From NCBI RefSeq assembly GCF_000337455.1, contig NZ_AOIU01000004.1, forward strand, positions 101,458-162,058: a stretch of DNA of 60,601 nt, in the 5' to 3' direction. Below are positions 36,990 through 45,986 of this stretch, piece after piece. This stretch comes from Halosimplex carlsbadense 2-9-1 (GTDB lineage Archaea; Halobacteriota; Halobacteria; Halobacteriales; Haloarculaceae). A model generated the notes under the pieces. It saw only the letters and a list, made by a program, of their open reading frames with translations, was not told the DNA's origin and searched no databases. The translations under genes and the position numbers were made by a program. Numbering within the stretch: the stretch's first letter is position 1; each line of letters starts with the position of its first letter.

Positions 36990-37916
36990 ATGAGAGATGG
37001 TCCTTTAGTGTCAATAGTCACCCCAACGTACAATAGACCGGATAAAATCACAGATGCTATCGACGAGGTTGCGAAACAATCATACACTAATCTTCAGCAC
37101 ATAATCGTCGACGGGAACTCCGAAGCTCCGATAAGGGATATCGTTTCAGATCACGTGGAGAGTTCAGACATTGACTGTGAAGTTATCGCAGAGATACAGT
37201 CAGAGAACGAAGGGATTAGCTCAGCCCGGAATATGGGGCTTGAAATTGCGGATGGAAGTTATATCGCATTTCTCGATGACGATGACCAGTGGTATCCGGA
37301 CAAGATCGAGCGACAGGTACGTTTGGCAGAGGAGGAAGACGCGGATTTCATACACTGCGGGATCGAGCAGCGTGAAAACGGCCATGTGTTTTCAACACAG
37401 GTGCCGAAAGTTGAACGAGACCTCACGAAAGAACTACTGACTGGTGCCCCAATAAAGAGCCCCTCAACGGTTATGATCAGCTCCGAGCTGTTTGATCAGA
37501 CCGGTGGTTTCGATGCGGATCTATGGATATACGAGGATTGGGACTTTTATATCAGATGCTCGTTACATACAGAATTTGCGGGGGTACAGGACGTGCTCGT
37601 GACGCGCCAGCACCACGACTCCCAATTGAGTGGAAACTACCAGAAAAAGCTGAGCTCTGCCGTCCCGAGATTGAAACGAAAACATAGGAGTTTAGCGAGA
37701 GATTATGACGTAGAGGAGAGATTCGTTGCCACACTGGAGAGGTTTCTGGCAGCGAGCGCGATTAAGTCTGGGCAGTACCGTTCAGCACGCAATCATTATA
37801 TAAACGCCGTGAGGAACGATATCTCAGAGGAAGATATCGTCCGGTTACTCGCACTTTCCGCTGGTGGCATCTCATATAGACCCCTGCAACGCGTGCGTCG
37901 TCGACTTATATCCTAA
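36990..37916 (+). CDS. Family 2 glycosyltransferase
   Basis: This 308-aa protein begins with SIVTPTYNRPDKITDAI (GT-A start) and has the donor/metal motif FLDDDDQWYPDKIE near residue 93, then WIYEDWDFYIRC near 180, as in many GT2 enzymes that build surface glycans. It has no membrane segment and would work on the cytoplasmic side. Its codons are A/T richer than the GC-rich core. It sits between the IS6 remnant and the second flippase gene. Confidence 0.88.
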   Translation: MRDGPLVSIVTPTYNRPDKITDAIDEVAKQSYTNLQHIIVDGNSEAPIRDIVSDHVESSDIDCEVIAEIQSENEGISSARNMGLEIADGSYIAFLDDDDQWYPDKIERQVRLAEEEDADFIHCGIEQRENGHVFSTQVPKVERDLTKELLTGAPIKSPSTVMISSELFDQTGGFDADLWIYEDWDFYIRCSLHTEFAGVQDVLVTRQHHDSQLSGNYQKKLSSAVPRLKRKHRSLARDYDVEERFVATLERFLAASAIKSGQYRSARNHYINAVRNDISEEDIVRLLALSAGGISYRPLQRVRRRLIS

Positions 37917-37932
37917 TTCGTAGAGATGGATA

Positions 37933-39378
37933 TCATATCCACTGGTCTTTGATAACCGGTTGTAACAGTGATTGTATTTCGTGACGCGTAGGAGAATACA
38001 ATAAGATGAGCGAGGAGTAGGTTGCAGCACCGACGAACACGATCAGAAGGAGGTCGACGGCTGAACTAACCCCAATCTCTGAATGAAGAACATACACCAA
38101 TACACCCATTACTGCCGATGCAACGAGACTCCATGCTAGTTGCCAGAATGGAACCTGGACGTTGATATAGCGATTCAAGAAGTGTGCTTGCAAAGTTGCA
38201 TTTACACTGAAAGAGATAGCGGTTGCGATCGCTGCCCCAGTAATACCCAAGACAGAGATTAGAACGATATTCAATATTATATTTAGTACAGATCCAATAG
38301 CGGTCGCGATGGCACCAAGCTTTGGTTTATTTATTGCACCCAGCGAATGTCCGAAAATTGCCTGTACTGACTGAAATAGTTTTTCTCCCATCAATATGAT
38401 CAGAGCGATCCAGGCCACTGTGAATTCAGGTCCAAATAGAATCCTGAGAATGTCTTTAGATAAAACTAATGTTCCAGAAAATGCCGGGAAAACGACTAAT
38501 AAACCCGGAAGTATAGCTTTCGGGAGTAGGTTTTCGATTTTCTCTGTGGCATTTTCTGCATCCCACTGGCTAACTTGAGGAAAAATTGTCACGGATATCG
38601 CTCGACTCACCATCGTCACTAGTAGGGATATTCGCCACGCATTCTCATATGCGCCGATCTCTGCTCTATTAGACGCTAGATTTAAAGACACGAATGCAGT
38701 CAAGATTAGGACATCCATCCAGCTATAGAACAGACCGCCGACAGCACCTATGACGCTCCAGCGTCCGAATCCAAGGAGTGAACGCAGATGTGCTAGGCTC
38801 GGCCAAGACGGTTGTACTGAGACTTTTAGCCATGCTATCGTAGCCATTCCAATCGATCCGCAAATATATCCATATATAACTCCCTCAATGCCGTGCCCAT
38901 ACGAGTATAATATGTACCCAAAAACTAACCAGCCTAATGGCCTGACAGACCTCGCAATTGCCGTCTCTCCGACTCTCATCTCACCCCGGAGGACTGCAAT
39001 TCCGAAGTCACCAATCAGCCGAATAATTAACGCGATTATGAGGAGATCAGTGACTTCTGCGCCAAGATACTGATTGATTTGATTACGAAACAGTACAGTT
39101 GAAAACAGCACAAAAAGGAACGGAGGAATTTTTGCGAGGATTGCCGCGCCCAGAAACTCACTTTTGTTCGTCCCTTCACTGATTCGCTTTTCAGCTGCGA
39201 TCGAGATTCCAAAGTTAGCTGGGATCACCAGCACCCCTAGTAAAGCGATAAACGGATAGTACGTCCCCAGCGGAGACGCTCCGAGTTCTCTCGAAAATAC
39301 GACTACTGCCAGGAATCCCGAGAGGGAGTTTACTATTTTTGCACAGAGGATCTTCAAACTGGACTTAGCTAAGTTCAT
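37933..39378 (-). CDS. Oligosaccharide flippase, paralogue of the gene at 34745
   Basis: This 481-aa membrane protein (MNLAKSSLKILCAKIVNSLS) has the same length and order of 12-14 helices as the flippase at 34745-36190, sharing GASPLGTYYPFIALLG and INKPKLGAIA versus INKPKLAAYP regions. Both genes face left and each is next to an AlkP-type gene and near a GT2, so the module seems duplicated. The composition is the A/T richest of the window. It is convergent with the GT2 gene ending at 37916. Confidence 0.9.
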   Translation of the reverse strand: MNLAKSSLKILCAKIVNSLSGFLAVVVFSRELGASPLGTYYPFIALLGVLVIPANFGISIAAEKRISEGTNKSEFLGAAILAKIPPFLFVLFSTVLFRNQINQYLGAEVTDLLIIALIIRLIGDFGIAVLRGEMRVGETAIARSVRPLGWLVFGYILYSYGHGIEGVIYGYICGSIGMATIAWLKVSVQPSWPSLAHLRSLLGFGRWSVIGAVGGLFYSWMDVLILTAFVSLNLASNRAEIGAYENAWRISLLVTMVSRAISVTIFPQVSQWDAENATEKIENLLPKAILPGLLVVFPAFSGTLVLSKDILRILFGPEFTVAWIALIILMGEKLFQSVQAIFGHSLGAINKPKLGAIATAIGSVLNIILNIVLISVLGITGAAIATAISFSVNATLQAHFLNRYINVQVPFWQLAWSLVASAVMGVLVYVLHSEIGVSSAVDLLLIVFVGAATYSSLILLYSPTRHEIQSLLQPVIKDQWI

Positions 39379-39548
39379 ATATCACACACATCGAAATTGA
39401 GCTCGAATGTATCCATCTTTTTGAGTGAGGCACTCCCGTAGCTCGTGTCGATTCATCAAAGTTACTAAGATCTATTTAAACTATCCACTCACAGCGAAAT
39501 TACGAACGACCGAAATCTTGATTCGTCGGCCCGACAACTGACAGACCG

Positions 39549-40481
39549 ATGGAAGTACAGAGGAGTCAAATCCGACTCGGGCTCTCGAATCCCAAACTCT
39601 TGGCGCGGAAGTTATCGCAGTTCTATAATTACACGAGTTCACGGTCGGACTACAATCCGAAGGGGATCGACTTCATGTCTCAAGACTGGGACTGTCTGGC
39701 GATTCTCGATGCGTGTCGGTACGACCTGTTCGAGGCGGAGAACACGATGGAGGGAGACCTTCGGAAGGTCGTTTCACGGGGCTCCGCGACACCGGAATTT
39801 CTCCGTGGGAACCTCCGAGGTCGAGAATTCCTGGATACGGTCTACGTGACGACCAATCCGATGCTTCGCCGACATGCCGACGAGATCAACACGCGATTTC
39901 ACGAAGTGATCGACCTCTGGACCGGAGATACGTGGGATCGCGAACACGAGACCGTTCTGCCGGAGACGGTGACCAGGGAGGCACTAAAGGCTGCAGACGA
40001 GTTCCCGAACAAACGGATCTTCGTCCACTACATGCAGCCTCACTACCCGTTTCTCGGCGCTGACACCGACTTCGACAAGGGACATATAGACGACTCCTCG
40101 ACGGACGGACTCACGACCTGGATGCAAGTGATGACCGGTGAGATCGATATCGATCACGGCACTCTGTGGGAGGCGTACGCGGACAATCTCAGACGCGCGC
40201 TTCCGCACGTGGAGGAACTCGTGGAGAGCGTAACCGGAAAGTCAGTCGTGACCTCCGACCACGGGAACATGCTCGGCGAACGGTCGTCGCCGATCCCGAT
40301 CCGGGAATGGGGACATCCGCAAGGTATCTGGACCGACGAACTGGTCTGTGTCCCCTGGCTCGAAACAGAATGGGAGACCCGGCGGGAAGTCACCAGTGAA
40401 CCTCCCAGCAGCGAAACGGAAGGTAGTGACTCCGGCTCTGTCGAGGAGCGACTAGAGAGCCTCGGTTATGTGGACGGCTGA
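39549..40481 (+). CDS. Alkaline-phosphatase-superfamily hydrolase/transferase (short form)
   Basis: This 310-aa protein is a relative of the one at 33812: LAILDACRYDLFEAEN near residue 55, GSATPEFLRGNL, HYMQPHYPFLG and VVTSDHGNMLGER as metal and catalytic segments. There is no Cys-x-Pro-x-Arg. It ends ERLESLGYVDG. It would act on phospho- or sulfo-groups in the glycan, on the outer face or cytoplasm; no signal peptide is visible. The GT4 gene follows 5 nt after its stop, so they form an operon. Confidence 0.84.
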   Translation: MEVQRSQIRLGLSNPKLLARKLSQFYNYTSSRSDYNPKGIDFMSQDWDCLAILDACRYDLFEAENTMEGDLRKVVSRGSATPEFLRGNLRGREFLDTVYVTTNPMLRRHADEINTRFHEVIDLWTGDTWDREHETVLPETVTREALKAADEFPNKRIFVHYMQPHYPFLGADTDFDKGHIDDSSTDGLTTWMQVMTGEIDIDHGTLWEAYADNLRRALPHVEELVESVTGKSVVTSDHGNMLGERSSPIPIREWGHPQGIWTDELVCVPWLETEWETRREVTSEPPSSETEGSDSGSVEERLESLGYVDG

Positions 40482-40486
40482 GTTCG

Positions 40487-41554
40487 ATGCCCGAGATCGC
40501 CATGATCCATCGCGCGGAGCACCCACATCCCGCTCACGAGGGGTTCGCGGAAGCGATCGGTGCTGATATCCTCAGTCTCAGTGAGTACTCGATACCCGGC
40601 GGGGTCGGGCGTCACTCGATCCCGGAAGAGATCATCAATGGACCCCTTCTCTCGGACTACGATATATTCATCTCCGAGGGAACGAGAGCGCTGTACGGCT
40701 CTCTGGCGAAACGTCTCACGTCAGACAGTACACTCATCTATCTCGTCGGCGACCACGACCTGTATCAGCTCACCGACGACTCCTATCAGCCGGAATCAAC
40801 CCTGAACAGATTGATCAGTGAATACGGAATCGATGTTCTAAGCGCTGTATTCGACAGGTACATCGACGGCTGTATGGTGATATCTGAATTCACTGGCTCC
40901 TGCGTCGAAACGGTACTAACCGATAAGCCGTATCGGATCGCCCACCCCTACATTCAGCCTTCGGTCTACCGAACGTTGGAACACGTTTCCCCGAATTTAG
41001 AGAGTAAGACGGCTGTCACTGTCGGCTCGTACTCCTACTACAAGGGCCAAGATCTCCTCGTTGATGCGTGGGAATCGGTTCGGGAAGCCCATCCCGGTGC
41101 AGAACTGAAGCTCGTCGGGACGGGGTACCCACCGGAGTTCCAATCGGTGCCCGGAGTCACGGTCGCCGGATACGTAGAGAACCTCGCTGACGCCTTTGAG
41201 GGGTGTTCGCTGTACGTGCAGCCGTCCCGAGCGGATGGGTTTGGGGTGAGCGTGGTGGAAGCGATGCACAGTGGCTTACCGGCGATCGTCACGACGACAA
41301 CGGGGAGTAAATCCGAGGTTGAGCGTGTCAGTTCGGATTTGATAACTGACCCGTCGAGAGACGCGATAGCGAACGCCATCTCCGCGTATTTCAGTAGGGA
41401 TTTTGACGCCCGATGCCGACTCTCTCAGGCAGCACAGAAACGTGGCTCGAAGTTCGATTGTGAATCTCGAAAAGACGAATTTCGGTCCCAGTTCGACGAG
41501 TTGGTGTCGGATATTTCCGGATCCGCTCCAATTCGAAACGTCGATCAGGCATAG
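40487..41554 (+). CDS. Family 4 glycosyltransferase
   Basis: This 355-aa protein of GT-B type has the C-terminal donor domain with VGSYSYYKGQDLLVDAWESV, VTVAGYVENLADAFEGCSLY and the E-x7-E motif in SRADGFGVSVVEAMHSGLPA (residues about 245-265). The N-terminal acceptor half is atypical. It is coupled to the AlkP gene (5-nt gap) and overlaps the convergent gene's end at 41545 by 10 nt. Substrate unknown. Confidence 0.88.
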   Translation: MPEIAMIHRAEHPHPAHEGFAEAIGADILSLSEYSIPGGVGRHSIPEEIINGPLLSDYDIFISEGTRALYGSLAKRLTSDSTLIYLVGDHDLYQLTDDSYQPESTLNRLISEYGIDVLSAVFDRYIDGCMVISEFTGSCVETVLTDKPYRIAHPYIQPSVYRTLEHVSPNLESKTAVTVGSYSYYKGQDLLVDAWESVREAHPGAELKLVGTGYPPEFQSVPGVTVAGYVENLADAFEGCSLYVQPSRADGFGVSVVEAMHSGLPAIVTTTTGSKSEVERVSSDLITDPSRDAIANAISAYFSRDFDARCRLSQAAQKRGSKFDCESRKDEFRSQFDELVSDISGSAPIRNVDQA

Positions 41555-42654
41555 CCGAGATCTTCGAGCCGTTCGTGAATCACCTCGTTTTCGAGAGCGG
41601 ACGTGACAGTGTCGGTCGAGTCCCGCTTCTTGGGAACTTCGCAGTCGATCTGTAGTCGGTCGAGTATCGCCGGAGTCACGTCCGTGTGTCGTTCCAGTTC
41701 GAACGAATCAGTTGCGCCCCAGACACCTTGGGTCGTGTCGTGGTCCATTCGCATCTGCTTGTCGGGTCTATAATCGGACGCGGGTCGCATCCCGTGGTCC
41801 GAGAGAACCAGTGTCGTTTCTGGGTCGACGGCGTCGACGACCTCCCGAGTCACTCGGTCGATCAGCTCGTACGCGTCTCGGATGATCGACGTGTCCTCAG
41901 TTGCGTGCATGATATCGTCGAGTCCGCGAAGCATGAGGAACCCGACCTCGAATTCCCGTTCGGGTGACGTTTTTTCATAGAGTTCGACGTATTTCTCCGC
42001 GTTCGCCTCCATGCGCTGTAAGTGTTGATCGCAGTACGGTCGTTCCGATACCGACGGATCGTTGACTGGTGACTCTTTTTCGACGTAGTACCCGGCGTCA
42101 CCCCCATCGTATACAGTCTCTTCTAACTGTTCAGGGTAGACGACCGGATTGCTAGCCTCTTCGAATTTCGGCGCAGGAATACCCGAAACGACGACGCCGT
42201 TGGTTTCCCAGATCGGATACGTCAGCGGGAGCCCGTATATGAGGCCGTCTCCCTCAGTATACTCCCAGAAGCGCTTGTACGAGATGTTCGTACTGTTTAC
42301 TTTATCGCCCTTCTCGCCTTTCGTACCGGCTCCGAGTGCTCCCATGACACGTCCGATCAAGATACGTCGAATCAGCGGGGGAAGCCACGTCTGAGTGGCG
42401 AGATACTGTATCGAACCGGCGAGTTGGTGACCGGAGTATGGACCGTACACGAACCCCAACATCCCGTGTTCGGAGAAAGGAGCACCAGTAGAGATCGTCG
42501 TCCACGCATTCGCGCTGCTGATGTATCCGGCTTTGTCAAACGGGTACTCAGGAAGTAGTTTCCCTTTTTCAGACAGCGACTCCCAGAAGGGAAGGTCGAA
42601 CTGTGACAGGTGGCGACTGGTCGCTGCGTCCCATCCGATGACAAGAGTCTCCAT
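41545..42654 (-). CDS. Type I phosphodiesterase/nucleotide pyrophosphatase-like enzyme
   Basis: This 369-aa AlkP-superfamily protein (METLVIGWDAATSRH) has the first metal Asp in GWDAAT, the candidate Thr nucleophile in ANAWTTISTG (about residue 53), HGMLGFVYG, and the second metal site near LVLSDHGMRPASDY (about 275). This is the phosphodiesterase/pyrophosphatase branch rather than a sulfatase. It ends with ERLEDLGYA, the tail seen in its relatives here. Convergent with the GT4, and head of nothing obvious. Confidence 0.84.
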   Translation of the reverse strand: METLVIGWDAATSRHLSQFDLPFWESLSEKGKLLPEYPFDKAGYISSANAWTTISTGAPFSEHGMLGFVYGPYSGHQLAGSIQYLATQTWLPPLIRRILIGRVMGALGAGTKGEKGDKVNSTNISYKRFWEYTEGDGLIYGLPLTYPIWETNGVVVSGIPAPKFEEASNPVVYPEQLEETVYDGGDAGYYVEKESPVNDPSVSERPYCDQHLQRMEANAEKYVELYEKTSPEREFEVGFLMLRGLDDIMHATEDTSIIRDAYELIDRVTREVVDAVDPETTLVLSDHGMRPASDYRPDKQMRMDHDTTQGVWGATDSFELERHTDVTPAILDRLQIDCEVPKKRDSTDTVTSALENEVIHERLEDLGYA

Positions 42655-42778
42655 AGTGACGTAGTCCGCGCGGCACCTATTAGTCGTTCTGAATATGAAT
42701 GTTATTCACACTCAAATAGGTCGACCGTATACCCAATTCCTGCCCCGACCAGATTCAGAGAGACGGGCAGATCAGAAT

Positions 42779-44740
42779 TCAGTTCGGGGAAATCCCGGAG
42801 AGAGATCGGTTGTCCGGCATTTCCGTCCGATACACTCCTGTCTGTCCGTTTGTGTATACTTTCGATTCGGAAGGGGTGGCCGGTGAGTCTGCGAACACGA
42901 ACTGTCGCCCGCCGAAAGTGAGACCGACACTCACCAGGACTCCTGTTCTGTCTGTGAGTGCGGAGTACGAATAGACTGCCCCCCGCTCGAGTACGCTAGT
43001 GTTCGCTCTGCCGGTGACTCGCCCTGTTCGTTCTATCGGAACGTTCGTATTCGGCGGAACGATACGGCTCGTGTTCTCGGAACCGAAACGCTCGGTCCAG
43101 GTCTCTCCGTGGTTTAACTGCGCAGTGTCGAACTGCCTGAAGTGGGGGATATCGTCGGAAACCGGAGAGGTTGCCTTGTCGGCTACGGGCGACGCGAGGC
43201 TCGTCACTGCCAACACACAGATCACTACCGCCACGATCCCACGCCCGGCGCTGATCGAAACCCGTCCATCGGAGAACCGATTCGTCCTGCCGAGATAGTA
43301 GAAGACGGTTCCTGCGCAGATGTTGAACCCGAACAGACCGAGGAGTGCGTAGAACCGCTGGGGGGCGGTGTCGACGGAGTTCGTGACGATGCTCACGATG
43401 AGCAACAGTGAGACTAACCCCATCCAGACGAGGACGTAGTCGTACTCCCACTCGGACCGCCGGAACATCCAGATCGCACCGACGATGAAGAGAGCGAACA
43501 ACAGCGTCTGGGCGGCCGTACTGACGAAAAGCACGTCCAGCGGGAGATCCGAGTATCGGCCTGGTCCACCGGCCGCGGCACCGGCCTCCGTCCCGGCCGC
43601 ACCGGTCGTGACCAGAACTGCCAACACCAGCCCTGCGATCCGCGACAGCAGGGCCTCTTGATGGAGGGGATTCCCCAGGATTCCGATGGTGTACAGCGCG
43701 ACGAAAAAGATGGGCGAGCCCACCGGCACTTTCTCGTACTGGTCTTTCAGAACACTATGGCTCAGCCCCGAGAACAGCCCGAACACGGCCAGAAAGACGA
43801 GGCCCGCGCCCGCACTGAACCGGTGTCCGAAGATGATCGCCGGTGCGAGGACGACGCCGATAGTGAACCACGCCCTGCGGTCTCCCTGCCGCGACGCCTC
43901 CGACTGGTACAGGTTGGCCGCGACGATGCCGAGCAGCAGTATGATCGGATAGAAGAAGTTGAGTTTGTTCGGGTGCATTCCGCGACCGATCATCCAGCTC
44001 ATCACGCTGAACACGAGCGCGCTGTACAGCGCGACTCGCTTCGGGAGCACCGGAAAGACGCGGTCCAGCATCCCGAGCAGCAACACGGTCCCGACCAACA
44101 CCAGCGTCGCCAGGAGGTAGTACGACGCCTTCGCCGACAGCCCGGACAGATAGGCGAACTCGGTCACGTACGCGAGATGACCCGCGTACCGCGCCTCGGA
44201 CGCGGGTATCTGATAGGTCGAGAAGACACTCTCGATCACGGGAATGTATCTGTAGTTGGTGTCCGGTGCGTACATCCCGGCAGGGAACAGGAACTGGCTG
44301 CTCCAGTAGGTGAAAAACGCCAGCACGAGGATCTGCGGGACGACTCGAACTCGACTCTCTCCCCGGGCGATCTGGTACCCGATGGCTCCGGCGTAGCCCC
44401 CGAACAGGACGTACAGCAGGTCCGGGCGGTGGTAGGTGTTGAACCGGAAGAGCACGACCATACTCAGGACGTACAGACTCGCCAGCAGTAGCGGGACGCG
44501 TGCGTCGAGAGGCTTCGGGTCCGCCCCATCGGTGGACGGCTCGGTATCACGGAACCGGCCGATGAGGGTCCCGACGATAGCGATGGACGACCCGATCACG
44601 ACGCCGAGGACGGGACCGACGATAGACCAGAACTCGATCGAGACGAAAAAGCGCAGCAGTAGCCCGCCGACGGCCAGCAGCGGTATTGACGCGTACTTCC
44701 GGAGCAGTGCCAGCCCGCCGTGGAACGCGCGCCCGATCAT
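42779..44740 (-). CDS. Large membrane protein (putative glycan polymerase or glycosyltransferase, GT-C-like)
   Basis: This 653-aa protein has about 13 hydrophobic helices from residue 15 to 480 and a soluble C-terminal domain of about 150 residues. Segments GMYAPDTNYRYIPVIESVFS and AGHLAYVTEFAYLSGLSAKA lie in the region after the fifth helix, where GT-C and Wzy-like enzymes carry acidic loop residues. I do not recognise a precise family. It lies in the same direction and just downstream of the GT4/sulfatase operon and is likely co-transcribed (64-nt gap). Confidence 0.75.
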   Translation of the reverse strand: MIGRAFHGGLALLRKYASIPLLAVGGLLLRFFVSIEFWSIVGPVLGVVIGSSIAIVGTLIGRFRDTEPSTDGADPKPLDARVPLLLASLYVLSMVVLFRFNTYHRPDLLYVLFGGYAGAIGYQIARGESRVRVVPQILVLAFFTYWSSQFLFPAGMYAPDTNYRYIPVIESVFSTYQIPASEARYAGHLAYVTEFAYLSGLSAKASYYLLATLVLVGTVLLLGMLDRVFPVLPKRVALYSALVFSVMSWMIGRGMHPNKLNFFYPIILLLGIVAANLYQSEASRQGDRRAWFTIGVVLAPAIIFGHRFSAGAGLVFLAVFGLFSGLSHSVLKDQYEKVPVGSPIFFVALYTIGILGNPLHQEALLSRIAGLVLAVLVTTGAAGTEAGAAAGGPGRYSDLPLDVLFVSTAAQTLLFALFIVGAIWMFRRSEWEYDYVLVWMGLVSLLLIVSIVTNSVDTAPQRFYALLGLFGFNICAGTVFYYLGRTNRFSDGRVSISAGRGIVAVVICVLAVTSLASPVADKATSPVSDDIPHFRQFDTAQLNHGETWTERFGSENTSRIVPPNTNVPIERTGRVTGRANTSVLERGAVYSYSALTDRTGVLVSVGLTFGGRQFVFADSPATPSESKVYTNGQTGVYRTEMPDNRSLSGISPN

Positions 44741-44804
44741 GGCCGTCGGCCTCCGGAGGACGACCGAGTGTCCGCCCCGTACACGCCCTTCCGAGCGTAT
44801 CGCG

Positions 44805-45986
44805 TCACGCTCGTTGGCCTCTCGTTAGTTCCGCGTACTCGGTCTCGACGCGTGCAGCGATCTCGCTCCACTCGTGGTCGCTGGCCCACGCCTCGGAGGA
44901 CTCGGCCATCCGCTCGTACGTCTCGGGGTCGCCCAGTAACTCCTCCATTCGGGTCGCGAGTTCGCCGACCCCCTCGCGCGGGACGAGGTACCCCGTCTCG
45001 CCGTCGGCGACTGCGGTCGGGATGCCGCCGACCTCGGTGCCGATCACGGGGGTCCCACAGGCCATCGCCTCCATGAAGACGATCCCGAACCCCTCGTACT
45101 CCGAGGGCAGGACGAACAGCTCGACCGACGAGTACAGCGACGGTAGCTCCTCGTCCGGGACGAACCCCAGGAACGACACGTCCTCGGCGACGCCCAGGTC
45201 TGCGGCCAGATCCTTCAGCGACGACTCCAACCGCCCGGTCCCGGCGATCAGCAGCTCCGCGTCGGTCCCCTCGGCCCGCGCGAACGCGCGGATCGCCTTG
45301 TCGATCCCCTTGCGCGGGTCGAGGCGGCTGAGGACCAGCACCGACGGCCGGTCCTCGCTCACTGCGGGGTGGCTCCCGGGTCGCTCGCTGAACCGCTCGG
45401 TGTCGATCCCCGGCGGAACCGTCCGGAGCTTCGACTCGTCGAACCGATACAACTCGCCCAGTTGCTCGCGCGTGTGGTCGCTGACCGCGACGATCCGGTC
45501 GGCGAACCGACCGCTGACGGCGTCCATCACCACGTTGATCGGGTGGAACACGTACTTGAACAGATAGTCCGGGGGGCTCTGGGGGTCGACCGACCGGGCC
45601 TCGTCGTAGGACGTGCCGTGGCTGGTCAACACCAGCGGGGCGTCGAGCGACCGGAGGAACCACGGATCGAGCGCGAACGTCGAGGCCGGCATCAACGTTC
45701 CGTGAATCACGTCGTACTGCTCGAAGTCGATCCGACGCCGGCAGGCGATACTGAAATACAGCGTCGAAACCACGACGAGCGGCCGCGCCTTCGTGATCCT
45801 GGTCACCGAGACGTTCGCCTGCGTCGGCGGCGGGTCGTCGCCGTCGGGAACCGCCTGGGTGTACACGTCCACGTCGTGACCCCGCTCGCCGAGCGCGTTC
45901 GCCAGCTCGTACGCGTAGGTCGCGCCGCCGCCCGTCCGCGGAGGGTACATCTTCGTTATCAGGCAGACCCGGAGGCCGTCAGTCAT
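44805..45986 (-). CDS. Family 4 glycosyltransferase
   Basis: This 393-aa GT-B enzyme (CLITKMYPPRTGGGATYAYE) has VLSRLDPRKGIDKAIRAFAR, VSFLGFVPDEELPSLYSSVE and the E-x7-E motif in LPSEYEGFGIVFMEAMACGT. Its ATG overlaps the stop of the upstream AlkP gene by four nucleotides (45983-45986), a translational coupling that suggests joint action on the same glycan. Donor and acceptor are unknown. Confidence 0.9.
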   Translation of the reverse strand: MTDGLRVCLITKMYPPRTGGGATYAYELANALGERGHDVDVYTQAVPDGDDPPPTQANVSVTRITKARPLVVVSTLYFSIACRRRIDFEQYDVIHGTLMPASTFALDPWFLRSLDAPLVLTSHGTSYDEARSVDPQSPPDYLFKYVFHPINVVMDAVSGRFADRIVAVSDHTREQLGELYRFDESKLRTVPPGIDTERFSERPGSHPAVSEDRPSVLVLSRLDPRKGIDKAIRAFARAEGTDAELLIAGTGRLESSLKDLAADLGVAEDVSFLGFVPDEELPSLYSSVELFVLPSEYEGFGIVFMEAMACGTPVIGTEVGGIPTAVADGETGYLVPREGVGELATRMEELLGDPETYERMAESSEAWASDHEWSEIAARVETEYAELTRGQRA

